The notes under the pieces were generated by a model. It was given only the letters and a program-made list of their open reading frames with translations. It made no database searches and was not told where the DNA came from. From positions 4,971 through 68,970 of the forward strand of contig JBBQNY010000001.1 of the NCBI GenBank assembly GCA_038330365.1: a DNA stretch of 64,000 nt, in the 5' to 3' direction. Shown here in pieces: positions 35,720 to 44,356 of the stretch. The DNA is from JBBQNY01 sp038330365 (GTDB lineage: Bacteria; Pseudomonadota; Gammaproteobacteria; Xanthomonadales; Ahniellaceae). Every line of letters begins with the position of its first letter. Within the stretch, counting starts at the first letter, position 1. The position numbers were made by a program, and so were the translations under genes.

Positions 35720-37393
35720 ATGACCGAGAGTTTTGCTGAACTGTTCGAACAGAGCGAGTCGATCTCCAAGCTGAAGCCGGGCGCCATTGTGCTCGGCACC
35801 ATCGTCGAGATCCGCTCCGATGTCGTCGTGATCAACGCCGGACTCAAGTCCGAAGGCATCGTTCCCATCGAGCAGTTCCGGGAAGAGGATGGAGAACTTC
35901 GGATCGCCGTCGGCGACCAGATCAAGGTAGCGCTCGACGCCATCGAGAACGGCTTCGGCGAGACAGTGCTCTCGCGCGAGAAGGCCATGCGTTCCATGGT
36001 CTGGGACGACCTCGAAGAGGCGTTCGAGAAGCAGTCCACCATTACCGGCCGCATCTCGGGCAAGGTCAAGGGTGGCTTCACCGTCGACATCCGCGACGTA
36101 CGCGCGTTCCTGCCGGGTTCCCTGGTGGACGTGCGTCCGGTGCGCGATCCGGTGTACCTGGAGGGCAAGGAACTCGAGTTCAAGATCCTCAAGCTCGATC
36201 GCAAGCGCAACAACGTGGTGGTTTCGCGCCGCGCGGTCGTCGAGAGCGAGTTCAGTGAGGAGCGCGAGAAGCTGCTCGAGCGCCTGACGGAGAATTCCGT
36301 GATCAAGGGCGTGGTCAAGAACCTCACCGATTACGGCGCGTTCGTCGACCTCGGTGGCATCGACGGTCTGCTGCACATCACCGACATGGCGTGGAAGCGC
36401 GTGCGCCATCCGTCTGAAGTCGTGAACGTGGGCGACGAACTCGACGTGCGTGTGTTGCGCTTCGATCGTGAGCGCAATCGCGTGTCCCTCGGTCTCAAGC
36501 AGCTGGGCGAAGATCCGTGGGTCAATATCTCGCGTCGCTACCCGACGGGTACGCGCGTGTTCGGCAAGGTTTCCAACGTCACCGATTACGGCTGTTTCGT
36601 CGAAATCGAACCGGGCGTCGAAGGCCTCGTGCACGTCTCCGAAATGGACTGGACCAACAAGAACGTCAATCCGGCCAAGGTGGTCCAGGTCGGCGATGAC
36701 GTCGAGGTCATGGTGCTGGATGTGGACGAGGAGCGTCGCCGCATCTCGCTCGGCATCAAGCAGACCCGCTCGAATCCGTGGGAAGCCTTTGCGGCGATCC
36801 ACAAGAAGGGCGACAAGGTTTCCGGTCAGATCAAGTCGATCACCGACTTCGGTATTTTCATCGGTCTCGACGGCGGCATCGATGGTCTCGTACACCTGTC
36901 GGACATCTCGTGGCAGGGCACGGGTGAGGATCTGGTCCGCAACTTCAAGAAGGGCGATGACCTCGAGGCCGTGGTGCTGGCGGTCGACCCGGAGCGCGAG
37001 CGCATTTCGCTCGGCGTGAAGCAGATGGAGCAGGATCCGTTCGGTCAGTTCATGGCGGCCAACCCGCGCGGCACGATCCTCACCGGTACGGTGCGGGAAG
37101 TCGACGCCAAGGGCGCCACCATCGACATCAGCGAGGGTGTCGAGGGTTACCTGCGCGCGTCTGACATCTCCAAGGAGCGGGTCGACGACGCCACGCAGCA
37201 CCTGAAGGTGGGCGACAGCGTGGAAGCCAAGTTCATGGGCATGGATCGCAAGGGCCGCAGTCTGCAGCTGTCGATCCGCGGCAAGGACGAAGCCGACGTC
37301 GCCGACACGCTTTCGGATTACCAGTCGGCATCGGGCGGCACTACCAAGCTGGGCGCGCTACTCAAGGAACAGCTCGACAACCGCGGCGAATAA
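35720..37393 (+). CDS. rpsA: 30S ribosomal protein S1
   Basis: A 557-residue protein with six S1 (OB-fold) RNA-binding repeats, the full gammaproteobacterial length. Clear repeat cores are GTIVEIRSDVVVINAGLKSEG, GRISGKVKGGFTVDI, GVVKNLTDYGAFVDLGGIDG, GKVSNVTDYGCFVEIEPGVEG, GQIKSITDFGIFIGLDGGIDG and GTVREVDAKGATIDISEGVEG, each shown only in part. It brings mRNA to the 30S subunit. Codon choice is strongly biased, as expected for a highly expressed gene. A very stable hairpin follows 4 bp after the stop. Confidence 0.95.
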   Translation: MTESFAELFEQSESISKLKPGAIVLGTIVEIRSDVVVINAGLKSEGIVPIEQFREEDGELRIAVGDQIKVALDAIENGFGETVLSREKAMRSMVWDDLEEAFEKQSTITGRISGKVKGGFTVDIRDVRAFLPGSLVDVRPVRDPVYLEGKELEFKILKLDRKRNNVVVSRRAVVESEFSEEREKLLERLTENSVIKGVVKNLTDYGAFVDLGGIDGLLHITDMAWKRVRHPSEVVNVGDELDVRVLRFDRERNRVSLGLKQLGEDPWVNISRRYPTGTRVFGKVSNVTDYGCFVEIEPGVEGLVHVSEMDWTNKNVNPAKVVQVGDDVEVMVLDVDEERRRISLGIKQTRSNPWEAFAAIHKKGDKVSGQIKSITDFGIFIGLDGGIDGLVHLSDISWQGTGEDLVRNFKKGDDLEAVVLAVDPERERISLGVKQMEQDPFGQFMAANPRGTILTGTVREVDAKGATIDISEGVEGYLRASDISKERVDDATQHLKVGDSVEAKFMGMDRKGRSLQLSIRGKDEADVADTLSDYQSASGGTTKLGALLKEQLDNRGE

Positions 37394-37397
37394 TGCA

Positions 37398-37439
37398 ATG
37401 CACGCGGAGGGAGAACGACACGTTCCCCTCCGTGTGCAT
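37398..37439 (+). terminator. Stable hairpin between rpsA and ihfB
   Basis: A 14-bp stem (ATGCACGCGGAGGG with CCCTCCGTGTGCAT, one G-U pair) continues past a bulged A into GAACG-ACA-CGTTC. It starts 4 bp after the rpsA stop codon. There is no clear T-tract behind it, so it may be a partial terminator or an RNA stabiliser that lowers ihfB expression relative to rpsA. Confidence 0.55.
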
Positions 37440-37483
37440 GCATTGTTCGGTGCGCTTTCCGGGCGTTTCCTGATCCGTCTGCA

Positions 37484-37780
37484 ATGACCAAATCCGATCT
37501 CATCCATGCGCTGGCTCTGCGCCAGACGCACCTTGCCTTCGGCGATGTGGAAATGGCGGTGCGCGAAGTGCTGGAGCAGGTCAGCTCCTCGCTCGCGAAT
37601 GGCGAACGCATCGAGATCCGTGGATTCGGAAGTTTTTCCCTGCATTTCCGTCCGGCGCGAATCGGCCGCAATCCGAAGACGGGCGCGTCGGTTGCCTTGC
37701 CGGGAAAGCACGTTCCGCACTTCAAACCCGGCAAGGAATTGCGCGATCGCGTCAACGGGCGCGCGACCAGCATCCGCTGA
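37484..37780 (+). CDS. ihfB: Integration host factor beta subunit
   Basis: A 98-residue HU/IHF-family DNA-bending protein. It reads MTKSDLIHALA at the start, then FGDVEMAVREVLEQ, RIEIRGFGSFSLHFRPARIGRNPKTG (shown as two joined family blocks) and VPHFKPGKELRDRVN. The RNPKTG turn carries the conserved proline that intercalates DNA. It pairs with IhfA (not in the window). The order rpsA-ihfB is conserved in gammaproteobacteria. Confidence 0.96.
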   Translation: MTKSDLIHALALRQTHLAFGDVEMAVREVLEQVSSSLANGERIEIRGFGSFSLHFRPARIGRNPKTGASVALPGKHVPHFKPGKELRDRVNGRATSIR

Positions 37781-38143
37781 AGCACACCCGTTGCGGCTGC
37801 ATCTTTTCGATTTTCCTCGCGTGGGAAACGGTGTCCGACGGGCGGATGAGTCGCCACCCACACGCCTTGTCGACAGGTGCTGCTTCGCGTACCGGAGATC
37901 GATGACGATCCCACATCTCCACCCGAGCCTATCCCGGGGCATCGCCGGTGATGCCGGGCACTTGCATCCACTCTTCTGCCTGTTCCAGGGCACGCAGGCC
38001 TCCAACGTGAGCCGGGGCATTCCTGATACCTGTCCGCAGAGCGGACTTCGTGTTGTCGAAATGCCCGGGTTAGACTTGCGTGCCCGTCCGCCGGTTGCCT
38101 GCACTCGCGCGGACGCGGATCCCCTTGCCATCGCTGCTGGCTG
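37781..38143. other. 363-bp gap between ihfB and lapB; lapA not found
   Basis: No convincing gene. In many gammaproteobacteria a small membrane protein gene, lapA, lies here; no forward frame encodes two membrane helices. A hairpin with CCCGG...GCATC arms lies at 37933-37958. A TAGACT -10-like hexamer occurs about 70 bp before lapB without a good -35. The codon pattern of the open frames is that of noncoding GC-rich DNA. Confidence 0.5.
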
Positions 38144-39319
38144 ATGACCTTCGATCTGGCGCTCTTCTGGTTGCTGCTGCCGCTCGCCGCCGCCAGCGGC
38201 TGGTGGATAGCGCGTCGCGAACACGCGAACCAGAGCGGCGCCGAGGTGAAGGCGCTGCGCAGCAACTATTTCCGCGGGCTGAACTATCTGCTGACCGAGC
38301 AGCAGGACAAGGCGCTCGAAGTATTTCTCGGCATGGCCGAGTCCGATGTGGGCACCGTGGAAACGCAGCTGGCACTCGGCAGCCTGTTCCGGCGCAGGGG
38401 TGAGGTCGATCGCGCCATCCGGCTGCACCAGAACCTCGTGGCCCGGGTCGAACTCGACGACGAGCAGAAGACACAGGCAATGGTTGCATTGGGTGAGGAC
38501 TACATGCGGGCTGGATTGCTCGATCGTGCGGAAGCGATTTTCTCCGATGTGGTGGGAGCCGCTGCCGACACCCCGGCCGCGCTACGGCAGCTGTTGACGA
38601 TCTACCAGCAGGAGCGCGACTGGCCCAAGGCGATCGAGCAGGCGGAGCGCCTGCAGCAATCCACCGGCGACTCCCAGCGCCAACTCATCGCCCAGCTCAA
38701 GTGCGAGATGGTCGAGCAGTTCCGCGCCAGCGCCAATTCCGAACAGGGCGATCGGCTGCTGGACGACGCCTTGCGCATTGACCCTGCCTGCGTCCGCGCC
38801 TGGTTGCTGCGCGGCGAGTCCGCACGCCGCAAGGGTCGGCACGAGGACGCACTGGCGGCGTACCTGAAAGCGGTGGAACTCGATGCCCAGATCGTGCCCG
38901 AAGCCCTCGACCCGATCATCGCCTCGTTGGACGCGCTGGCAGATCCGGCGCGCAAGCTGCGCTGCCTGGAGCAGCTTTCCGCCCAGTACGACGGCATCTC
39001 GCCGGTGCTGGCGCTGGTCGAGTTGCTACATCGCCAGCACGGAATCGAGGTTGCGATCGACCGGCTGATGGCAGCGCTTCGCATACGTCCATCGGTTCGC
39101 GGGCTGCTGATGCTGACAGACCTTCTGGGAACCCAGGGCGAGGCGCAGTCAGCGCAGCAGCTCAAGCTGGTGAGCGACGTGGCTCAGGCGATGATCAGCG
39201 GTCGCAGCAACTATCGCTGCACGCGCTGTGGTTTCAGTTCCCGCCAGTTGCACTGGCTGTGTCCCGGCTGCCGCAGCTGGGGAAGTGCGCGGCCCATTCA
39301 CGGCGTGACGGGCGACTGA
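38144..39319 (+). CDS. lapB: Lipopolysaccharide assembly protein B
   Basis: A 391-residue protein (YciM). A single N-terminal membrane helix (about 4-22) is followed by tetratricopeptide repeats such as RSNYFRGLNYLLTEQQDKAL. A C-terminal rubredoxin-type metal site has YRCTRCGF and CPGCRSWG. In E. coli it hands LpxC to the FtsH protease and so sets LPS levels. Its stop codon is 5 bp from the next gene, a lipid-linked sugar transferase, which suits an envelope-polysaccharide unit. Confidence 0.95.
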   Translation: MTFDLALFWLLLPLAAASGWWIARREHANQSGAEVKALRSNYFRGLNYLLTEQQDKALEVFLGMAESDVGTVETQLALGSLFRRRGEVDRAIRLHQNLVARVELDDEQKTQAMVALGEDYMRAGLLDRAEAIFSDVVGAAADTPAALRQLLTIYQQERDWPKAIEQAERLQQSTGDSQRQLIAQLKCEMVEQFRASANSEQGDRLLDDALRIDPACVRAWLLRGESARRKGRHEDALAAYLKAVELDAQIVPEALDPIIASLDALADPARKLRCLEQLSAQYDGISPVLALVELLHRQHGIEVAIDRLMAALRIRPSVRGLLMLTDLLGTQGEAQSAQQLKLVSDVAQAMISGRSNYRCTRCGFSSRQLHWLCPGCRSWGSARPIHGVTGD

Positions 39320-39324
39320 GCGCT

Positions 39325-40368
39325 GTGGCGGCCGGTGCATTGATGCTGGGGCTGATCTGCGTGGGCGCAGCACTACTGGGTTTCGCCGGGACCGGTCTCG
39401 TGATCGCGCGCGCGCGGCACGGCGCATGGCTGGATCAGCCCGGGCCCGATCGCATGCATTCGAGTCCAGTGCCACGGGGCGGCGGCGTGGGCTTTGTGCT
39501 GGGCTGGCTGCTGTTGGGGTTGCTGCCCGCCATCGTCGTCGTACAGGCGGGCGCGGGACACATCGCCGCAGCCTGGCAAGCAGCGGGTCTCGTGCTGGTG
39601 GCGACGGTGGGCTGGGCAGATGATCACAGCGGACTGCCGGTATGGCCCCGCCTGCTGGCGCATGGATTGGCCGGAGTCTGCGTGGCTGTCGCCTGGCACG
39701 GGGGCATCACCGAGCCCACGCAGCCGGCGTGGATCGCAACGGCCTTCGTGCTGGTCGCCGTGAGCACGGTGGCTTCCATCAATCTGCACAATTTCTTCGA
39801 TGGCGCGGACGGGCTGTTGGCCCTGCACGCATTGGTGGTGATGATCGTGCTGGCATTTCTGGCTTGGCACGTCGACCATGCCGCGCTCGCGATTTCGTGT
39901 GCTGCGCTCGCGGCTGGTATCGCGGGCTTCCTGCCACGCAATATTGCTCCGGCCCGCGTGTTCATGGGCGATGTCGGTAGCGGCGTCATCGGCTTCGCCA
40001 TCGCCGCGTCCTCGGTTGTCGCGTTGCGCGATGGCGTGCTCACTTTGCCGCAGATCCTGATACTCCTCTCGGGCGCGTTGCTCGATACCGTTCCCACGCT
40101 GCTGCGGCGCGTGGTGCGGGGAGAGCGGTTCTGGTTGCGGCATCGCGAACACCTGTACCAGTGGCTGCTGCATTCGGGCTGGTCGCATGGACGCACCGCC
40201 ACCGCGTGGCTGTGCTGGAACCTGTTGGTGGCGCTGCCCGCGCTCTCGGTTGCCCGCAGCTGGCCTGCTGCCGACTGGCTGGTAGCGACGATCGTCTATG
40301 CTTTCGGAATGTCGCTCTGGATACTCCTCAAGCGCCGATTGGGCCCGATCTCGGGGGCGGCAGCATGA
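39325..40368 (+). CDS. Undecaprenyl-phosphate glycosyl-1-phosphate transferase (WecA/WbpL type)
   Basis: A 347-residue polytopic membrane protein of the MraY/WecA superfamily. It starts surface polysaccharide assembly by moving a sugar-1-phosphate onto undecaprenyl phosphate. Key motifs are DRMHSSPVPRGGGVGF, the cytoplasmic metal-site Asp pair in GWADDHSGLPVWPRL, NLHNFFDGADGLLA (third Asp motif), GFLPRNIAPARVFMGDVGSG and a late HREHLYQ. That set is nearer to WbpL and WecA than to MraY. The start is GTG 39325 or ATG 39343. It is linked by a 4-bp overlap to the dehydratase gene. Confidence 0.9.
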   Translation: MAAGALMLGLICVGAALLGFAGTGLVIARARHGAWLDQPGPDRMHSSPVPRGGGVGFVLGWLLLGLLPAIVVVQAGAGHIAAAWQAAGLVLVATVGWADDHSGLPVWPRLLAHGLAGVCVAVAWHGGITEPTQPAWIATAFVLVAVSTVASINLHNFFDGADGLLALHALVVMIVLAFLAWHVDHAALAISCAALAAGIAGFLPRNIAPARVFMGDVGSGVIGFAIAASSVVALRDGVLTLPQILILLSGALLDTVPTLLRRVVRGERFWLRHREHLYQWLLHSGWSHGRTATAWLCWNLLVALPALSVARSWPAADWLVATIVYAFGMSLWILLKRRLGPISGAAA

Positions 40369-42254
40369 GGTCGGTACTGCGGCGCGTGTTGGGCGCGGTG
40401 CATCCGCGTGCCGCCGTGGTGCTGCACGATCTCGGCATGGTTGGCCTTGCCTGGTTTCTGGCCAACTGGTTGCCCTGGAACCTGCGGCCCGAACCCATCA
40501 TCGTGCTGCCCGTCAGCATCAACGCGTTGCTGGTGATCGCCGTGCAGGGGGCCGTGCTGTGGTGGACCGGTCTGTATCGGGGCCTGTGGCGATTCGCGAG
40601 TCTGCCTGATCTGTGGAATATCGCCCGCGCAGCTGTTATCGGCACGCTCGCCATCACGATGGTGCTGTTCCTGTATGCGCGCCTCGAGCATGTTCCGCGC
40701 TGGAGCCTCTTCATCTACCCCCTGGCTTTGACCGTGGTGCTGGGCGCTCCTCGTCTCCTGTACCGCTACTGGAAGGACGGTCGCGCCGATGCCGAACGCG
40801 TCAATCCGCAGCTGCGGGTGCTGGTAATCGGCGCCGGCCGCGCAGGCGACGCTCTGGTGCGTGACCTCAAGCGCGAGTCCCGGTTTCTCCCCGTTGGATT
40901 CCTCGACGACGACGAGGCACTGCGTGGTGCCCGCGTGCAGGGTCTGCCGGTGCTGGGACGTGTGACGCAGCTGCAGCAGATCGCTGAACAGGTGGCGGCG
41001 CAGATGCTGGTCATCGCAATGCCGAGCGCTAGTTCGCGTGAGATGCGCGCCGTGGTCGAGGCCTGCGAAGAGGCCGCACTGCCGTTCCGGACCCTGCCGC
41101 GAATCGAGGATGTCATCGCCGGTCGCTCGGCCGTCAACGAATTGAAAGAGGTCGCGATCGAGGATCTGCTCGGCCGGCGCCAGGTGACGCTCGACTGGGA
41201 AGCGATTCGTTCCGTGGTGGCGGGTCACCGTCTGGTCGTGACCGGCGGTGGTGGATCGATCGGGGCCGAACTCTGTCGCCAGATCGCAAGGCTGGGTGTT
41301 GCGTCCCTGATCGTGCTCGATCTTTCCGAGTTCAACCTGTACTCGATCGAGCAGGAGCTCAGGCGCGAGTTTCCGGATCTGCTGCTGCATTGCCACCTCG
41401 GTGACTGCGGCGACGTTGCGACCGTGGGCACCCTGCTGCGTCGTCATAGACCGCATGCGGTGTTCCACGCCGCGGCGTTCAAGCATGTACCGATGCTGGA
41501 GGGTCAGTTGCGCGAGGCCATGCGCAACAACCTCATGGCCACCGCAACGCTCGCGCTTGCTTGCGACGAGGCGGGCGTCGAAAGCTTTGTGCTGATCTCC
41601 ACCGACAAGGCGGTCAATCCGACCAATGTCATGGGCGCCACCAAACGCGCGGCCGAAATCGTCTGCCAGAGCCTCGCCGAGCGCTCGCAAACCCGGTTCA
41701 CCACCGTGCGCTTCGGCAATGTGCTCGATTCCGCCGGCAGCGTAGTGCCGCTATTCCGCGAACAGATCCGCCAGGGTGGCCCGGTGACCGTGACCCATCC
41801 CGAGATCACGCGCTATTTCATGACGATCCCCGAGGCCTGCCAGCTGATTCTGCAGGCGGCGGTGCTGGGATCGGGCGGCGAGGTCTTCGCGCTGGACATG
41901 GGCGAGCCGGTGCAGATCCGTTATCTCGCCGAGCAGATGATCCGGCTGGCGGACAAGGTGCCGGATCGCGACATCGACATCGTGTACACCGGCTTGCGGG
42001 CGGGCGAAAAGCTGTTCGAAGAAATTTTTCACGAGCAGGAGGTCTACGCCGCGACCGCGCATTCCAAGATTCTGCTGGCGGGTCCGCGAACGCTGGAATG
42101 GAACCGGGTCAACGGCATGCTGCGCAAGGTCGAAGCGGCAGTGCGCGTGTTCGACGAGCCGGCCCTGGCCGGCATGCTCAGTGAGTGGGTGCCCGAGCTC
42201 ACGCTCGATCCGCAACGCGGTGTCGTACGTCTTGCCAGCGAACCTGCCGCCTGA
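40365..42254 (+). CDS. Nucleotide-sugar 4,6-dehydratase (WbpM/PglF/CapD family)
   Basis: A 629-aa protein with four membrane helices in the first 125 residues. A CoA-binding-like Rossmann region (RVLVIGAGRAGDALVRDL) is next, then the catalytic dehydratase domain (VVTGGGGSIGAELCRQIARL). In this family the SDR Tyr is replaced by Met, here VMGATKRAAE after STDKAVNPTN. The reaction is UDP-GlcNAc to the 4-keto-6-deoxy sugar for N-acetylated amino-sugar residues such as quinovosamine or fucosamine. It overlaps the WbpL-like gene by 4 bp, as partners in one glycan. Confidence 0.93.
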   Translation: MRSVLRRVLGAVHPRAAVVLHDLGMVGLAWFLANWLPWNLRPEPIIVLPVSINALLVIAVQGAVLWWTGLYRGLWRFASLPDLWNIARAAVIGTLAITMVLFLYARLEHVPRWSLFIYPLALTVVLGAPRLLYRYWKDGRADAERVNPQLRVLVIGAGRAGDALVRDLKRESRFLPVGFLDDDEALRGARVQGLPVLGRVTQLQQIAEQVAAQMLVIAMPSASSREMRAVVEACEEAALPFRTLPRIEDVIAGRSAVNELKEVAIEDLLGRRQVTLDWEAIRSVVAGHRLVVTGGGGSIGAELCRQIARLGVASLIVLDLSEFNLYSIEQELRREFPDLLLHCHLGDCGDVATVGTLLRRHRPHAVFHAAAFKHVPMLEGQLREAMRNNLMATATLALACDEAGVESFVLISTDKAVNPTNVMGATKRAAEIVCQSLAERSQTRFTTVRFGNVLDSAGSVVPLFREQIRQGGPVTVTHPEITRYFMTIPEACQLILQAAVLGSGGEVFALDMGEPVQIRYLAEQMIRLADKVPDRDIDIVYTGLRAGEKLFEEIFHEQEVYAATAHSKILLAGPRTLEWNRVNGMLRKVEAAVRVFDEPALAGMLSEWVPELTLDPQRGVVRLASEPAA

Positions 42255-42306
42255 ATTTTCAGCACCGGCGGCGCCCCGATACTTGGTTTCCAGCACAGGA
42301 TCATCC

Positions 42307-43197
42307 ATGCGATTGCGTAAAGCGGTTTTTCCGGTGGCCGGTCTCGGCACGCGACTTCTTCCCGCCACCAAGGTGCTGGCGAAGGAAATGCTGCCCATCA
42401 TCGACACGCCGCTCATCCAGTTCGCGGTCGACGAGGCGGTGGCCGCAGGATGCGACACGCTGGTGTTCGTGACCAATCGCTACAAGCACGCGATCGCGGA
42501 TTACTTCGATCGCTCGTTTGAACTCGAACATGGGCTGCTCAAGGCCGGCAAAAACGCCCAGGTGGATGCGCTGAGACGAATCCTGCCCGCGCACGTGCGT
42601 TGTGTTTTCGTGACTCAGCGCGAGCCGCTTGGCCTCGGTCATGCCGTGCTGTGCGCGCGGCCCGTGATCGGCGACGAGCCCTTCGCGGTGATGCTGCCTG
42701 ACGACCTCCTGTTTGGCCGCGCGCAGCCGGTGCTGGCGCAAATGGTGGCCGAGGCCACTCGACTGCAGGCCTCAGCCCTGGTCGCGGTGGAACGTGTTCC
42801 GCGCGAAGACGTCTCAAGATATGGCATCGCGGATGTGGAAGGGCAGGACGGTGCGTCCAGTCGCATGCGGCGCGTGGTGGAGAAGCCGGCGCCCGCCGAC
42901 GCGCCGGGCGACCTTGCGATCGTCGGCCGCTACCTGTTCGAGCCTTCGATTTTTCCCCTGCTGGAGGCCACGGCGGCCGGAGTGGGCGGCGAGATCCAGC
43001 TCACCGATGCGATTGCTGCGCTGATCCAGCAGTCGGACGTCTACGCGTATCGCTTCGACGGGGTGCGGCACGATTGCGGCAACCGTGCCGGGGTGGTGCA
43101 GGCGATGCTTGACGTGGCCATGCAGAGCGAGGACACGCGCGCAGCTGTCACAGCATTCTGCGCGGCACGCGGGGTGCAGTTGGGCAAGCGGGACTGA
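42307..43197 (+). CDS. galU: UTP-glucose-1-phosphate uridylyltransferase
   Basis: A 296-residue enzyme forming UDP-glucose. Hallmarks are AVFPVAGLGTRLLPATKVLA, KEMLPIIDTPLIQFAVDEAV, VTQREPLGLGHAVL, VMLPDDLLF and VVEKPAP. UDP-glucose feeds LPS, trehalose or other glycans, so its place after the WbpL/WbpM pair is logical. The 52-bp gap from wbpM holds no strong signal. A short perfect hairpin follows the stop codon. Confidence 0.96.
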   Translation: MRLRKAVFPVAGLGTRLLPATKVLAKEMLPIIDTPLIQFAVDEAVAAGCDTLVFVTNRYKHAIADYFDRSFELEHGLLKAGKNAQVDALRRILPAHVRCVFVTQREPLGLGHAVLCARPVIGDEPFAVMLPDDLLFGRAQPVLAQMVAEATRLQASALVAVERVPREDVSRYGIADVEGQDGASSRMRRVVEKPAPADAPGDLAIVGRYLFEPSIFPLLEATAAGVGGEIQLTDAIAALIQQSDVYAYRFDGVRHDCGNRAGVVQAMLDVAMQSEDTRAAVTAFCAARGVQLGKRD

Positions 43198-43201
43198 CTG
43201 C

Positions 43202-43219
43202 CGACGGGATCTCCCGTCG
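43202..43219. terminator. Short hairpin between convergent galU and a membrane protein gene
   Basis: CGACGGGA, TC and TCCCGTCG form a perfect 8-bp stem beginning 4 bp after the galU stop and touching the stop codon of the minus-strand gene. There is no T-tract. It is a likely weak two-way end of transcription. Confidence 0.45.
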
Positions 43220-43996
43220 TCAGAATTGGCGCCAGACCAGCGCGAAGGTGGCAACCAGCAGCGATACCGCGACGACGGAAAGCGCCATCGCAAAATGGAG
43301 GAAGGCCGCGCCGCTGCGCTCGGCGTCGATGCCACGCAGCAGCGCGGGCGGACGCAGGTGCTGCGGCCGCCGCGGTGGAAACTCCCGATAGCGTCGCGTG
43401 CCGCGCCAGATCTGCAGCGCACTCCGGATCAGCAGAAGCGAAATCAACAGAGCAACTCCGCCCGCAAGCGCGAGCGCCTGCTGGCGACGGATGAGTGTGT
43501 AAGGGGCGAATGCGGAATTGGGATCCACATCGATCGCGTAGACCAGCATCACACTCCACAGACCAATGGCAAGAATGCCGGCCACCGCCACGCAGAAAAA
43601 ATACGTGGAAGGACGCACATTGCGGCGCATGCGCTGGTAGATGGAGCTGTGGGAACGCACGCCGCGCGACGCGTCGCGCAGCAGCTGCTTCTGCGACGCG
43701 CGGGGGGTCGAACCGGTCCGGGCTGGGGCGGTACTGGCCGCCAGTACCGCGGAAGAATTCGCGGCCGCGATACCCGACTCTTCGAAGTACCGGTCGATCA
43801 CATCCTCGAACAGCGATTCGGAGCTCGACGCGCGTGAGTCGGCGCCAGCAGGCGGTTGCCCGGCCGTGGACCGGGCGGAGCGTTCTCCAGCCATCGTTGT
43901 TCGAGCCGAGCTGGATCCAGACTCGGACTCGGCCGTCGACTCGGGTTTACTGGAACTCGTCTCGGACTCCGTTCGCGGTTCTGCTGGATCGATCAA
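43220..43996 (-). CDS. Hypothetical three-helix membrane protein
   Basis: A 258-residue protein. The first 80 residues are acidic and Ser/Glu/Ala-rich, probably disordered and cytoplasmic. Membrane helices follow at about 133-155 (YFFCVAVAGILAIGLWSVML), 172-196 and 233-255. A basic, Pro/Arg-rich loop (RRYREFPPRRPQHLRPP) separates the last two. I do not recognise a family. It is not part of an operon: galU converges on one side and the tRNA genes diverge on the other. Confidence 0.65.
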   Translation of the reverse strand: MIDPAEPRTESETSSSKPESTAESESGSSSARTTMAGERSARSTAGQPPAGADSRASSSESLFEDVIDRYFEESGIAAANSSAVLAASTAPARTGSTPRASQKQLLRDASRGVRSHSSIYQRMRRNVRPSTYFFCVAVAGILAIGLWSVMLVYAIDVDPNSAFAPYTLIRRQQALALAGGVALLISLLLIRSALQIWRGTRRYREFPPRRPQHLRPPALLRGIDAERSGAAFLHFAMALSVVAVSLLVATFALVWRQF

Positions 43997-44135
43997 GGGC
44001 CCATTCCATAGTCACCGGCCACAAACGCCGATCCTGTCAGGATAACGCCTCCGGAATTTCCTGCCGTGCACGAGACTCTCTCGGGTCGACCCCATTCATG
44101 TGCGGCACCTGAAGCCGCGTGAATGCAGGTGTGCG

Positions 44136-44164
44136 TTGACGTTGCTGGATGCATCACGTAACCT
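44136..44164 (+). promoter_or_regulatory. Promoter of the tRNA-Ala/tRNA-Glu unit
   Basis: A -35 TTGACG (44136-44141) and a weak -10 TAACCT (44159-44164) with a 17-bp spacer, 18 bp before tRNA-Ala. The GC-rich discriminator GCCGCG after the -10 is typical of stringently controlled stable-RNA promoters. Confidence 0.5.
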
Positions 44165-44182
44165 GCCGCGTCTTTCCCGCGT

Positions 44183-44258
<76 letters not shown>

Positions 44259-44272
44259 CGCGTTTTACTTGG

Positions 44273-44348
44273 GTCCCCATCGTCTAGAGGCCTAGGACAC
44301 AACCCTTTCACGGTTGCGACCGGGGTTCGAATCCCCGTGGGGACGCCA
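44273..44348 (+). tRNA. tRNA-Glu (anticodon TTC)
   Basis: 76 nt: acceptor GTCCCCA with TGGGGAC, anticodon stem CAACC/GGTTG with loop CTTTCAC (anticodon TTC), T-arm CCGGG-TTCGAAT-CCCCG (by eye), encoded CCA. It shares the promoter of tRNA-Ala. A tandem repeat of predicted hairpins starts 9 bp after it. Confidence 0.98.
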
Positions 44349-44356
44349 TCTTTTAT

